Counted from the first letter of the stretch, positions 34,476 through 46,400 are shown. The stretch is DNA of 64,000 nt from Dugong dugon (GCA_030035585.1 CM057472.1:91447601-91511600); one strand, 5' to 3'. Made by a program: numbers and translations. Notes: generated by a model from the sequence alone, not told the origin.

Positions 34476-34488
34476 TTACTGTTTATTT
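34476..34488 (+). repeat. Target-site duplication of the LINE-1, right copy
   Basis: TTACTGTTTATTT, identical to 26061-26073. It continues TTAATTTTG, so the minus-strand site is AATTAAAAATAAAC. Confidence 0.85.
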
Positions 34489-34946
34489 TTAATTTTGATT
34501 ATTTCAGCAGAGGACATTTTTGAAAACAAAGGTATTCTTTTGTTGTTGCTACATCTGCTGTTGCTGTTTGTGGAGATGTGTATATGAGCTTATTCAAAGA
34601 ATAATACTGGCATGATACTCAAGGATCTATGATTTTTTGAAATAGTTTCGTAGAAATGAAAAATACACTTATTAAGTTCCCTTTTAAATCAAGTTAACAG
34701 AGGAACAGAAGAATTGTTTCAAGTCATTTATAGAATGCAGAGTTTGAACCCATTAAGTCAGAGTCATTCATATTTAAAAGTCAGTAAGTGGTGAAGAAAA
34801 AGTATTATTAAAAAAAAAAATAGAGTTGGATTCTGAGCGAAGTTAGAGACTGAAGATATCAGCCCTTCTTTTTCTTTGCTTACATAGGGAAAATAACACA
34901 AAATATTACATAGAAACACACTTTAAGAATACTGGTTTATAAAAAA
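34489..34946. other. No recognisable gene or repeat
   Basis: Right flank of the LINE-1; AT-rich with an A10 run near 34809. Nothing recognised. Confidence 0.45.
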
Positions 34947-35145
34947 GGAGCCCTGGTTGCACAGTGGTTAAGCATTTGGCTGGTAACCAAAATGTCTGCA
35001 GTTTGAACCCTCCTTGTTCCAAGGGAGAAAGATGTGGCTGTCTGCATCTGTAAAGATTACAGCCTTGTAGAATCCTATGGGGTAGCTGTACTCCGTCCTA
35101 TAGGGTCTTTGTGAGTTGGAATCGACTCGACAGCGATGGGGGTTG
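34947..35145 (+). mobile_element. AfroSINE, long form
   Basis: GGAGCCCTGGTTGCACAGTG head, then AAGGGAGAAAGATGTGGCTG and TAAAGATTACAGCCTTG, the insert characteristic of the longer subfamily, then TCCTATAGGGTCTTTGTGAG and GAATCGACTCGACAGCGATG tail. About 200 bp and close to complete. Confidence 0.9.
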
Positions 35146-35298
35146 TGAAAACAAAGTGTTCGCTTGTACGAAACCTATTCTAATATATGTATACTTGTAT
35201 TGGTGGCCTATGAGAGCTTTTATTGCCTTGAATTCAATTGTCGTATCCCTCAGTGAATATTTCTCTCACGTCTGAGTTTTCTCTTGCCTTGTCCTGTC

Positions 35299-35859
35299 TG
35301 TCTTAGTCATCTAGTGTGGCTCTAACAGAAATACCAAAAGTGGATGGCTTTGACAAAGAGAAGTTTTTTCTCTCAGTCCAGTAAGCTACAAGTCCAAATT
35401 CAGGGCGTCAACTCCAAGGAAATGGTTTCTCTGTCAGCTCTGGAGGAATGTCTATGTCATCAGTCTTACCTTGGTCTGGAAGGTCCTTGTGAAGCATCAG
35501 TCTTCCCTTGGTCTGGAAGCATCTCAGCGCAGGAACCTCAGGTCCAAAGGACGCACTCTGCTTCCAGCACTGCTTTCTTGGTGATATGAGGTTCCCCTGT
35601 GTCTCTGCTGGCTTCTCTCTTTTATATCTCAAATGAGATTGGATTAAGACACTATTTAATCTTGTAAACCTCATCAGTATAACCTCATCACAGTGACAGA
35701 ATTTACAACACATAAGGAGATCACATATAACCTCATTATAGTGATAGAGTTTACAACACTTAAGGAAATCACATCAGATTACATAATCATACCATACTGG
35801 GAATCATGACCCAGCCAAGCTGACAGATATTTTGGGGGGACACAATTCAATCTATGACA
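35299..35859 (+). mobile_element. Solo LTR related to the 8.1-kb copy
   Basis: TGTCTTAGTCATCTAGTGTG at the start and CACAATTCAATCTATGACA at the end. It shares the 48-bp internal duplication with the first copy (35681-35728, 35729-35776). It also has a private 37-bp tandem duplication (35458-35494, 35495-35531, both starting CATCAGTCTT). No clear 5-bp target duplication is visible at the ends. Non-coding. Confidence 0.85.
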
Positions 35860-36124
35860 CCAACTGTGTGTAACTCAGAGTATTTCTACTGTGCTATGCA
35901 AGTTTTATGTTGAGTTTTACCTGGATATCTTCAACAAAGAAAAGGCTATCTGAAACAGAGAAGTTGCTAACTGTGAACTATACTAGTGGGAAAAATTGGC
36001 ATGAAATTTATAGTTGAGTTAATTATGTTTTCTATTTTCAATTAATCCAGTTTTCCCTTGCTCATTTTACAAACCATGAGATGAAGCCAATCATAATAAG
36101 ATTATCAGAGAAGTTAGAGTTAGG
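35860..36124. other. No recognisable gene or repeat
   Basis: Short AT-rich stretch, nothing recognised. Confidence 0.4.
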
Positions 36125-36128
36125 AAAA

Positions 36129-36163
<35 letters not shown>

Positions 36164-36220
36164 AGGATAGATAGATAGATAAATAAATAATTAAATGAAT
36201 GAATAAATAAATAAATAATG
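36125..36220 (+). repeat. (AAAT)n/(GATA)n microsatellite
   Basis: About ten AAAT units, then GATAGATAGATAGATAAATA, then more interrupted AAAT units. Confidence 0.95.
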
Positions 36221-38635
36221 GATTCTAGCAGACTATTCAAAAACTATCACAAATTCCTTGAGTATCAAGGAACAAAAAAGTCTACCATCAAAAATCATTG
36301 CAAACATCATCAGTTAGAAACCAGAAATTAAATAACATCTTTTTCAAGAGCACAACTCAAATGTCTCATGTCATTAAACTCTCTAGGGCTGACCCCAAAC
36401 ACCAAGCTAATAAAAATGTTGGATTAAAATTAAGTTACTCAAGTTATTTTTCCAAGTACTACTGTGTTTCAGAGAACAATTAATCACATCAAGGTCTGAT
36501 ATACTTTGTTCTCACTACAAAAATCAGTAAAAGAGAAGCGTAAAAAGAAAATTAGTTTTTCACTTTATGGGACGACAGGGGTGATATGGAGTAGTTGACA
36601 AGCACATGGACTGTTTGTGTGGCCACACATGTGTGCATGAATGTGTGTGTGTTGTGTGATTGAATTTTCTTTGCAAACTTCTTTATTCGGTTTAAAACTA
36701 ACAAACCAGCCTTATGTTTATATCTTAAATGTGATCTTTTGTTTTTAGTTAACATAAACAGTCCTATTGTAAATCAGTTGAGTTTTAAACCAGTTTCAAC
36801 AGCATGAAAAATTGAAAAATGCCCACAATATTAATATCACATATTCTAAAACCCAGGCTTTTCTTGGAGGAAGGCAGGGGATGTCAGGAGATGGAATGAA
36901 TCTAATACTCTTTTCCAACAATAGAACTGCCCAGTGACCTTAATACCAAAAGAGATTTCTAGGTGGAAAGAAAAATTAGAAGTTATTGTTGCAATTTCAC
37001 TTGACTGACACATCTGTCACTGTCTCTTATGATCTAGCTGACCCACCTTGACAGAAAGCTCAGCTGTATTTTCAGAATCTAATGAAGGGCTGTTACATTG
37101 CACGTCTAAAGTTAGAACAATCTTACATTTAATCTTGTGGGTTAAACAGGAGAAGCAAGTGTTAGATGGGGTTGTGGTTTTTGTTTTTCACCAAGGCTGA
37201 TCATATAACTTGCCTTTCAGCTGTTAGAAGAAAAACTTAGAGATGATTTTAAACTTTTCATAGTTTGCCCATAACTTTGACCCTATAGGATGAGAAACGG
37301 CTGCAATATTGTTCAAGATTAGTTTCATTTGACAGTTTCTACCAGACTTGCAAAGATCCCAAATGTCTCGGTCTACAACAAATGTAGATATAGTTGCAGG
37401 CTTTTATTTCCACAGGAAACAATTCTAGAGAAGTGTTCATAGGAGAAAGAAATTTGGTCATATTTAATATTGTTTAAGATTAATTAATTAGAGTAGGATT
37501 TAGGCTACAGCTGGTAGTTGATGTTCATTTTCTATAGATAACTTGACAGGTTTTTGCTATGCAAATTGAAGATAGAGAAAAATAATTCTATTGCATATTT
37601 TTATTTCTCTTGAGGCAGCTATTTTAAATAGATGTTGCTCAAATCCTGACTAGCCCTTTAGCTCAAGGTAAACCTCCTTTCTACTGTAACTTTATGTGGG
37701 TATAATTTAACCAATTTTTTTTTTCTTCTTTCATTTCCCATTTCAAAGATCACCCTTACGTCTCAGAAAACTGTGTATCAATGTCTTCTCTACCCTAATT
37801 GTTCTCCAGCTGAGATGTGGGGAAGTCATTTGACTGTTTTCTCTTGAAATGAACTTGAAAAATTGACTCAAATGGACCAAGATAAACTAGTCACCTGGAT
37901 TAAGAGAGGAAGTGGAGGTTTCTAGAAAATTTTTACCTTGGGGACAGCATACTGAGAAAATTCGAAAGAGGACAATTACATAAGCCTCCCTAAATTTCCC
38001 CTGAAGAATTTCTAAGTGACTATTTCCTCTCCATAAGCTCTTGCCTGTAAATTGATTACTGAATTACAGATAATTTCTGTAGAATATTTATTCTATTTCA
38101 CGTTCTTGAAAGCTCTAGTGTACTTGGTTAAAGCTTTCTGATGACAGTGACCAACTAATTGGACTTCTTAGTCTTTGCATCCTGATTTTCCCTGTGGAAA
38201 AGGTGCTTTTGTTGAAGAATGCAGTATTCAAAGACACCACACAACTTTATCTGTGATGTTCAATTTATGGAAAATAAATCATGCTCAAGTTCATTTATTT
38301 ACGTATTATTTCCTCCCAGAATTAATATGAAAGGTGAGGTGAAGTTATGTGAAATAAAGATGCATAAAAGGTATTTATATTTCTGAAATTATTTTATTCA
38401 AAAAATCACAAGGTTGGCATCTTCGCAAAATAAAACAGCTATCACAGATCTCCTCACAAAATATGACGATTATCTTGGCTAACTGAGTAAACACCACAGA
38501 AAATCTTAAAAAAAAGTTGTTGCTTTCATAATGCTTTGAAAACGTCTCACTTTTCATGCCATCATGAAATGAAGCACATTCTTTACTTATTCAGCAATTA
38601 TATAGAAGCACTGTACAGTCATATAATAACAATAC
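36221..38635. other. Repeat-poor DNA, no gene seen
   Basis: About 2.4 kb without a repeat I can name, apart from a short GT patch at 36642-36658. It contains an octamer ATGCAAAT (37559-37566) close to TTAATTAATTA (37480-37490). Candidate conserved non-coding DNA; no coding evidence. Confidence 0.45.
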
Positions 38636-38670
38636 TAAACATTCATTAAGTATGTCTTATGTGTCAAGAA
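38636..38670 (-). repeat. MIR fragment, left of RTE insertion
   Basis: ACATTCATTAAGTATGTCTT and ATGTGTCAAGAA match the MIR complement (ATTTATTGAGTGCCTACTATGTGCCAGGCA). The element resumes at 39692 after an RTE insertion. Confidence 0.55.
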
Positions 38671-38671
38671 T

Positions 38672-39691
38672 TGCAGAACTCTTAATTGTGCTCATGCAGA
38701 ACCTGTACGTAGACCAAGAGACCATTGTTCGAACAGAACAAGAGGACACTGCATGGTTTAAAATCAGGAAAGGTTTATGTCAGGGTTGTATTCTTTCACC
38801 GTACTATTCAATCTGTATGCTAAGCAAATAATCCAAGAAGCTGGGCTATATGAAGAACACAGTGCCTAGACTGGAGGAAAACTCATTAACAATCTGTGAT
38901 GTACAGATGCCAAAACCTTGCTTACTGAAAGTGAAGAGGACTGGAAGTACTAACTGATGAAGATCAAAAACCACAGCCTTCAGTATGGATTACACCTCAA
39001 CATAAAGAAAACAAAAGTTCTCATAAGCTGACCATTAAGCAACATCATGATAAATTGAGAAAAACTGAAGTTGTCGAGAGTTTTATTTTATACTTGGTTC
39101 CACAATCAGTGCCCATGGAAGCATCAGTCAAGAAATCAAACGACGCATTGCATTGGGCAAATCTGCTGCAAAAGACCCCTTTAAAGTGTTAAAAAGCAAA
39201 GATGTCACTTTGAGACTAAGGTGCACCTGACCAAAGCCATGATATTTTCAATCTCCTCATACACGTGTAGAAAGCTGTACAATGAATAAGGAAGATCGAA
39301 GAATTGAGCATTTGAATTATGGTGTTGGGGGAGAATATTGAACATATCATGGACTGCCATGATGAACAAATCTGTCTTGGAATAAGTACAGCCAGAATGC
39401 TCTTTAGAAGCGAGGATGGTGAAAATTTATCTCACATACTTTGGACATGTTATCAGGAGGGACCAGGAAGGACCAGTCCCTGGAGAAAGACATCATGCTT
39501 GGTAAAATAGAGAGTCAAGGAAAAAGAGGAAGAGCCTCAACAAGATAGATTGACACAGTGGCTGCAACAAAGGGCTCAAGCATAGCAAAGATTGTGAAAA
39601 TGGCTCAGAACCAGACAGTGTTTCATTCTGTAGTACACAGGGTCCCTATGAATTGGAAATGACTTGATGGCACCTAACAACAACAGTAACA
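38672..39691 (+). pseudogene. RTE LINE copy G, 3' 1 kb
   Basis: Plus-strand RTE from CTTAATTGTGCTCATGCAGA through GGTTTATGTCAGGGTTGTAT and the coding end to the tail GATGGCACCTAACAACAACA. The reverse transcriptase centre is destroyed (TGATGTACAGATGC). It is flanked by ATGTGTCAAGAA (38659-38670) and ATGTGTCAGGAA (39692-39703), an 11-of-12 target-site duplication within a MIR. Confidence 0.87.
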
Positions 39692-39900
39692 ATGTGTCAG
39701 GAAGTGTATTAAGGATTTTGTAAGCATTAACTTGTGGACTCTGCCAATCACATTATAAAGTAAATAATTCTTACTTTACAGATGATGAAATTGAGGCTTA
39801 TACAGGCTAAATAGTTTGCTCAACATTGCCACAGGAAAAATGTGGCTGAGCTGAGATTTAAACCTGAGTGGTCTGGACTCCAGGAGCCATGTTGCCTGAG
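39692..39900 (-). repeat. MIR, right of RTE insertion
   Basis: TTACTTTACAGATGATGAAA, TTGAGGCTTATACAGGCTAA and GTGGTCTGGACTCCAGGAGC match the MIR complement strongly. Confidence 0.75.
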
Positions 39901-39946
39901 TGCCTGGCTCAGTATTAATGCGGGTATTCAAACTTGAACAATATAA

Positions 39947-40050
39947 GATGGTATCTACTCTTACCAGGCTGACTGTCCTTAGGAAAGGACAAAAAAAAAA
40001 AAAAAAAGGATGCTGTCTACTCTTACAAGCTTAACTGTCCTTCAAAAACA
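39947..40050 (+). repeat. 62-bp duplication with a poly-A between copies
   Basis: GATGGTATCTACTCTTACCA at 39947 and GATGCTGTCTACTCTTACAA at 40009 begin two related stretches, each continuing with CTGTCCTT; a run of about 17 A separates them. Confidence 0.75.
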
Positions 40051-40579
40051 GAAAAATTAATAAAAAATAATAAATTATAAGTAATACATAACAATGATAA
40101 CAATAGGGCTCTATGAACACCACTCAGGTGTGAAAAGGCAAGAAGAGAGACCACTTTGTGAAGAGAGCCTCCTTACAGAACTGGAGCCATTAAATTAAGG
40201 TACAGAATATAGGGACACTGTCATCACTCTCCTTCCTCCAATTACCTGCTAGTGCTCTCCACTGGCAAGCCCTACTGGATGCCAGTGAGTGTTGGTCTTA
40301 TTGATGTAATCTAAACAGGGTACCCTCTGGAGGCATTAAGCAGGAAGGAGAAAGATAGAGATATCTAGCACAGGAGTATACAGGTAGTCACTGCAGGCAT
40401 AGGAAAGAGAATGTATGAGAATTCAAAAACCAGAATATATCTTGTTCAAAAACCTAAGGACGTTCAGTTAGCCTAAGCATAGATTATGCTTAGGGACTGG
40501 GTGGGGTATGATATGCTTGATGAGTTTGGACATATTTGGGATTAATGCTTGAGAATTAGGCTGTTGTAAGATCATTTAC
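40051..40579. other. No recognisable gene or repeat
   Basis: Nothing recognised. Possibly part of the ancient repeat that follows. Confidence 0.4.
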
Positions 40580-41530
40580 AGAGTTGGAAGGCACGCAAAA
40601 ATGTTTACATTTTATCTAAGGGGCAAGTGGGAGTCTTTGAACTATTTTGAGCTCAAAGAGTGACGTGAATCTATTTGTATTTTAGCAAGATCACTCTGGC
40701 TGCACAGTGGAGAGTGAAATTGAGGGGGTAAAATAAGGCAGTTAAGGAGTCCATTCAGGAAGTTGTAGTAATCCAGTTAGAAAAGATGGTGGCCTGGATT
40801 AAAATAGGGGCCATGAAGATGCAGAGAAATAGACTTACGTATGCATTTCACTTACACACATTCATATATATATGCTCAGCCAAAAGATAAATGTAGGAGA
40901 AGAAGAGAGAGATAACTATAGAATGATTGTTGTTAGTTGCTACAGAATTGCTCCAACTCATGGCGACCTTATGTATAATGGAATGAAAAGTTGCCAGGTC
41001 TTGCACCATCTTCATGGTCATAGGTATGTTTGAATTCATTGTTGTTGGTATTGTGTCAATCTATCTCATTATAGAACAAGTTAAATCCTGTGGGCAGCTT
41101 CAACTGCCAATCCAAACAATCAATATTTATGCTCCAAAGTGAGAGTGGGATGGGAGATATAAACCATTGGTTCATTAAGTCAATCTCAGTTTCTTCAAAA
41201 TGCATAATTTTTGCATATGTAATCTTTGCTTTTTGTGCTGAACTTAGAACTTAACATTTGTGGAAGAGGAGACTTCACTGTTAACAGAGAGAATCAAATG
41301 AACTTTATGAATAGATACATAGGGTGAGAACAAAGGAAGGGCCAAATGCAATGCCTGATTTCTTGCCTGGACTTCCAGGTGGATAATCATGTAGCTACTG
41401 AAAGAGAAGAGATAGGAGGAGAATATAGTTGGGGCAGAGAGTAAGTTTAGCTCTGGACACAATGAATTTTATGTATCTCTGAGACACTCATGTGGAATTT
41501 CTAGTTCACAGCTAGATAAATTGTGAAAAT
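40580..41530. repeat. Ancient repeat, probably old LINE-1 5' region
   Basis: AGAGTGACGTGAATCTATTT, TTTAGCAAGATCACTCTGGC, AGTAATCCAGTTAGAAAAGA and GGTGGCCTGGATTAAAATAG match a common mammalian repeat text (AGATTTGCATTTTAGAAAGATCACTCTGGCTGC...). I believe it comes from the 5' part of old L1 families but am not certain. It is interrupted by an RTE fragment at 40924-41069. Confidence 0.45.
40924..41069 (-). mobile_element. RTE LINE copy I, 3' end
   Basis: The plus strand starts ATTGTTGTTAGTTGCTACAG and contains GGAATGAAAAGTTGCCAGGT and GTGTCAATCTATCTC, the complement of the last 145 bp of RTE. TATAGAA flanks it at 40917-40923 and 41070-41076, a possible 7-bp duplication. Confidence 0.82.
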
Positions 41531-41944
41531 TGATGAGAGTGTGGGAGGAGAAACAACTCATTATTTCAGACTGATGTCTAACAAACTTTTCATTTTACAT
41601 ATCCCATTAACACATCCCACCAATATACTCTCATAGAAAGACCCCATGCGGTTAAATTTATAGCATTGTTAAAACAGTTTTGGAGCAAATGTGTTGACAT
41701 TGTAATTTTAAGAAAGCAGATTAAGAAAATTTCTCTAAAGCAGCTTTGGAATAAAGAGGATATAGATGGACTATATCTTCCAATATCTAAAAGTTTTCTA
41801 ATTTAAAAAGTTGAAAATATTTTGCTAGCCTTTCATTCTTGTCAATGATATTTCCATTAAGAACCTTATTTTGAGTAACATGGCTCCCGTGTATATCCTT
41901 AAACTACAAGTTTAGCTCCTTTGTGAACCTTCAGTTGAGAGACA

Positions 41945-42140
41945 AAACAGCCTAACAGTTGGTATTCGACAGACTTAGGTTCCTAGACCAATTTTATAGG
42001 TTGCAAGCTGGGTGGCTATGGGAATGTTTCTTAAACTCTCCTTCCAAGTCTCAGTTGTCTTGCTTGTAAAAATAACAATAAGGTAATAGTAGTACTGAAT
42101 TTTTAGGATTGTGATAAAAATTAAATGATTGTGCAACCCC
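41945..42140 (+). repeat. MIR remnant
   Basis: AGACTTAGGTTCCTAGACCA, CTTAAACTCTCCTTCCAAGT and TCAGTTGTCTTGCTTGTAAA, ending GATAAAAATTAAATGATTGT, match the MIR core and 3' half. Confidence 0.6.
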
Positions 42141-43426
42141 TTGTTAAACTCAAACAGGATGATGACACATTCAAGAAGCACATTCTTTTGTAGAAAGTCA
42201 CTACCAAGTAAGTTCATTTTTTGCTCCCGTGGATTGAGAGTAGTTGGTGTGGCACTAGAATTGCCATATTTGTAGAGAGGCACTCGTAGTCCGAACAACT
42301 CTGAGAGATGCTCTCAGTTTCCAGGACGCTTGGCCACTGGGAGGCTTTGCATTTATTTCTCCATGTAGTCTGATGAAAAGCCTTGGTCACCTGGGGCAAT
42401 CTGAGTATATCTGTTCTCTGCACCTTGGAAGCATTTTAAAGAGTACATTGCCTCTTGAAATTACTTCATGTATGGAGGACCAGAGCAGTGGAGAGGAGCA
42501 GCTGCTGGAGAGCCATCTAGAGACATTGCTTAGCTCGACAATGGCCTCCTAGTGTTAGTAATTAGTCCAGGCCCTTCAGCAAAAGCACATGCTTCTAAAC
42601 ATCATGGACATTTATGTGCACATTCTAAATCTTGAATGTTAAAACCACAAATCTGTGGTGATTTCAAACCAGTTTGGAGTCATCATTAAATAAATACTTT
42701 AATGTATTTAAACAAGTACTAATTGTTCAGAGTTGTGCACAACCTTGAAAAATGTACAAAATGGAGTATATATCACAGATGTCATTATTAAATAGCTTAT
42801 GATTAAATCACAACTTGATGGCTATCTATTGCAGCTCCTATGAGAGGATTTCGAGCCATATGAATGTGTAACAAATGCAGAGACTAAAGTCATATTTTGT
42901 GCTTGCGTTAGGATGTGATGCGTAAGGATTAAGAACATGAGGGTTTTTCTTTTCCCTTTTCTTTCTAATTTTAAAATATAAACAAATGAAAAAGGAAAAA
43001 AAAATATTCTGAATCTTCTTTTCAATGTAAAGTTACTGTCATTTCCCCAAAATAATAACACTAGGGACATCCAAAGTAAGAACAGCAGAAACAAATACAC
43101 AGAGGAGAAAAAAAAATGAATGAAAGAAATAAAGACACCCATCTGGATAAATACAAATAAAACATTTGCAAAAGAAAAGCAGAGCTGGTCCAAAGCGTGT
43201 TGAAAACCTTACAGTTGTAAATCGTAAAGCATCGTTGAAATGTTTTTGAGCCTTCAAATTGATATAAGTCACTTGTTTGAAGTTACACTTAATTGATTTT
43301 TTTTATTTTTATTCTGGTCCCTAAAAAGATATTCTTGTTTTCACCATTTGGCTGTTTTGGGTAGTAGAAATTAAAGGAGAAAAGGAGTCTTCTCCCTCAT
43401 TTTTTTTCTTTTGTCCCTATTTCTTC
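42141..43426. other. No recognisable gene or repeat
   Basis: About 1.3 kb without recognised features. A 123-codon minus-strand frame (42822-43193) is Phe/Leu/Ser-rich and overlaps an A-rich plus strand; I regard it as chance. Confidence 0.4.
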
Positions 43427-43448
43427 TTTTTTTTTTTTAAAAAAAAAA
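43427..43448. repeat. T12-A10 palindrome
   Basis: Twelve T directly followed by ten A, a perfect self-complementary tract. Confidence 0.95.
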
Positions 43449-43771
43449 TTCTTTATTTTTCTATTAAAATGACATATTATTAAATCAGAATGTGTAAAAA
43501 GGCTTATAAAACGAAGTATCCTTAGCCAACAAATTAAATTGCATTTGCTTCTGAATTTACAATATTAAATCTCTGCTGCTGAATAATGTAATGATTCAAG
43601 TCAGTGTTAATGTTTCATCATGTTCATTCTCTCTTACCTTCTGTCTCTCTCTTCTTTCTCTAACAACTAAAGTGCTCATGGAACACAGGAGTGAATTTGT
43701 AATGTGAGTTAAACTCTTCTGCAACTAGTTTACTTGCTTGAAATACTACTATTCCAATAATATTCCAAGTC

Positions 43772-44600
43772 CTTGTGATGTGATTTAAAATTGGATAAGG
43801 TGTGCGGCAGGGCTGTATCCTTTCACCTTACTTATTTAATCAGTATGCTGAACAAATAATCTGAGAAGCTGGGCTATATGAAGAAAAACGTGGCATCAGG
43901 ATTGGTGATGGAAGACTCATTAATACTCTGTTATATGCAGATGATACACACTTGCTTGCCAAAAATGAAGATGACTTGAAGCACTTCTGATGAAGGTCAA
44001 AGACTATAGGCTTCAGTATGGATAATGCCTAAACATGAAGGAAGTGAAAATCTTCAAAACTCTTCAACGACATCGTTATACATGGAGAAAAAAGTTGAAG
44101 TTGTCAAAGATTTTATTCTACTTGAATCAACAATCAATGTCCTTGAAAGCAGCAATCATTAAATCAAATAACATAATGCACTGGGAAAATCTATAAAAGA
44201 CCTCTTTTAAAGTTTACAACAGCATAGATGTCACTTTGATAACTAAGGTACACCAAACCCAAGCATGGTCTTTTCAATCCCTCATATGCGTGTGAAAGCT
44301 GGACTATGAAAAAAGAAAACAGAAGAATTGATGGATTTGAACTGTGACGTTGGTAAGGAATATTGAACATACCATAGACTGCCAAAAGAACGAACAAATC
44401 AGTCTTAGAAGAAATATAACTAGAATGCTCCCTAGAAGCAAGTGTGGTGAGACTTCAGTTCTGTTACTTTGGACACATCATCAGCAAAGATCAATTGCTT
44501 TAAAAGGGCATCATGTTTGTAAAGTAGAGGGTCAGCGAAAATGAGAGAAACCCTCAACTAGATGGATTGACACAACAGTCACAATAATGGACTCAAGTAT
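43772..44600 (+). pseudogene. RTE LINE copy H, internal fragment
   Basis: Plus-strand RTE from TGATTTAAAATTGGATAAGG and GTGTGCGGCAGGGCTGTATC through AATCAGTATGCTGAACAAAT to GATGGATTGACACAACAGTC. The catalytic box YADD is intact at 43934-43945 (TATGCAGATGAT), although frameshifts surround it. It stops before the 3' UTR and tail, so its 3' end has been lost. Confidence 0.83.
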
Positions 44601-44879
44601 ACGCCTTTCATTACTGAATTTCTTTGTGTCGTGATTTTTTTGTTGATGACGGCATGTGTTTTCAATAGTGGAATACATGCACCTTAATGAAGTGTGTTTA
44701 AATTTTTGGTAATATGAATCATGAGAAGTATTATGTGGGAGTACATATTACCATCTGTCTCTGGTGTCGCAAAGATGCTATTCCCCTGTCTTCTAGCCTC
44801 CAAGGTTTCTGATGAGACATCTACAATCATTTAAATATGTGTTCCCCTGTATGTAAAATATTATTTTTCTCTGCCTTTT

Positions 44880-46400
44880 AAATGTTTTCATTATTGTTAA
44901 TTTTCAGCTGTTTGATTATTGTGTGAATGGAGTTTCTTTGAGATCTTCCAATCTATGCGCTTCTGTCTTTCACGGTATTTGTGAAGTCTTCAGCAATTTT
45001 TCCCCCCAATTTTTTTCTACACCAATTCTTTTTTCTCGCCTACCTCTCTTACACACCATTTATATAATTAGCAGACACTGACATTGTTCCATGTATTTCT
45101 AAGGCTTTATTCTTTTTTATTTTATGATCTTTTTAATTCTCTGTACTTTAGATTGAATAATTTCTGTTTATCAATCTAAAAACTGTATTCAAGATCGCTG
45201 AACCTTTAATCTGTCTTCTGCATTGTGCCATTGAGCCTATTTATTCATTCATTCAATTATTTATCTCTTTAACTTCAGATATTGTATTTTTTATTTCTAA
45301 TATTTCCATCTTGTTCTCTTTTTGATATTTTCTACCCAGAAGTTCTATATTTTCATTTATTTCAACCGTGTTCACCCTTACCTCATGGAGTATATTTGTT
45401 ATGGCTATATTAAAGTTTCTGTTTAATGATTTTAATATCTGGGTCATTTCAAGGTTGGCATCTGTTAATTACCTTTTTCCTTGGAAATTATCACATTTTC
45501 CTGTTTCTTTTTGTACTGAGCTATTTTGGATTGTATCCTAGATATGTTGAATTTCATATTGTGACATTCTAGATTCTTTTATAATCCTTTGGTTAGTGTT
45601 GATTTTCCTTTTTCTTTTAATAGGCTGTATCAGGCAAGTAAGGTTTAACTGAAATTTCTGCTGTGCCTTCTGTGGATAGTTTTTTCAATGGCAGTTCAAT
45701 TTTCAAAGCCATTTCTATGCTGCTTTTGACTTCTCTCATACATCTGCCATCTTTATATACACATCTGCAGCCTCCATATTTGCTTATCTTTCTGATTATT
45801 TGATTAGGACAAATCTCCAAAATGGAACTATAAGAAATCTGTTATGATCAGTTTAAAAAATTTGAGACGAGTTGTCGTATTTCCTTCTAAAATATCGTTG
45901 CTACTATAGTTGTAGAGAGTGCCTCACCAACATTGGGCATAATCACTTTTTAAAATAATTTCTAGTCTGATAAGTGGAAAAAAATAATTGTGTTTTAATT
46001 CATACTTTTTGATACTAATGCAATCATATTTTAAAACGATGGTTAATAGCTTTAGAACTATTTGTGTGTTTGCTCTTTGATATAAAAGAATTCTTTAATT
46101 GTATTATAGATCTTAGTACTTTCTCATTTTTGATTCACCTGTTATTGTTTGTGTTTTAATTATATTTACAAGGCTTTTTACATCATATAAAAATGTTATT
46201 TTTAATATTGTCAAATATATTAATAATTTTTATATTGTTTCTGTATTTGATATCATACTTAGAAAGTTGTTTGTCTCCTCATAATTATGTACATATATTA
46301 ATCCTAAATTAATTTTGATGTTCTTTGTGAGATAAAGATCTAATTTTTATTTCTATGTTTTAATCAAATGTTTTAGAAGTTTTTCTTTTCTAATAAGTTA
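44880..46400 (-). repeat. Ancient LINE-1 (HAL1-like) remnant
   Basis: The minus strand at 45253-45447 encodes a coiled-coil-like peptide (NENIELLGRKYQKENKMEIL) typical of old L1/HAL1 ORF1. Upstream text on the plus strand (TCTGTTAATTACC, CACATTTTCCTGTTTCTTTT, TTTTGGATTGTATCCTAGAT) matches the antisense of the 5' region of these elements. From about 46160 to 46370 the text resembles antisense ORF2 (ATATTGTTTCTGTATTTGAT, ACTTAGAAAGTTG). Fully decayed. Confidence 0.55.

Noticed and set aside
36125..36220. Regular short repeats considered as a CRISPR array
   Set aside because: It is a plain tetranucleotide microsatellite with no spacers; the DNA is mammalian.
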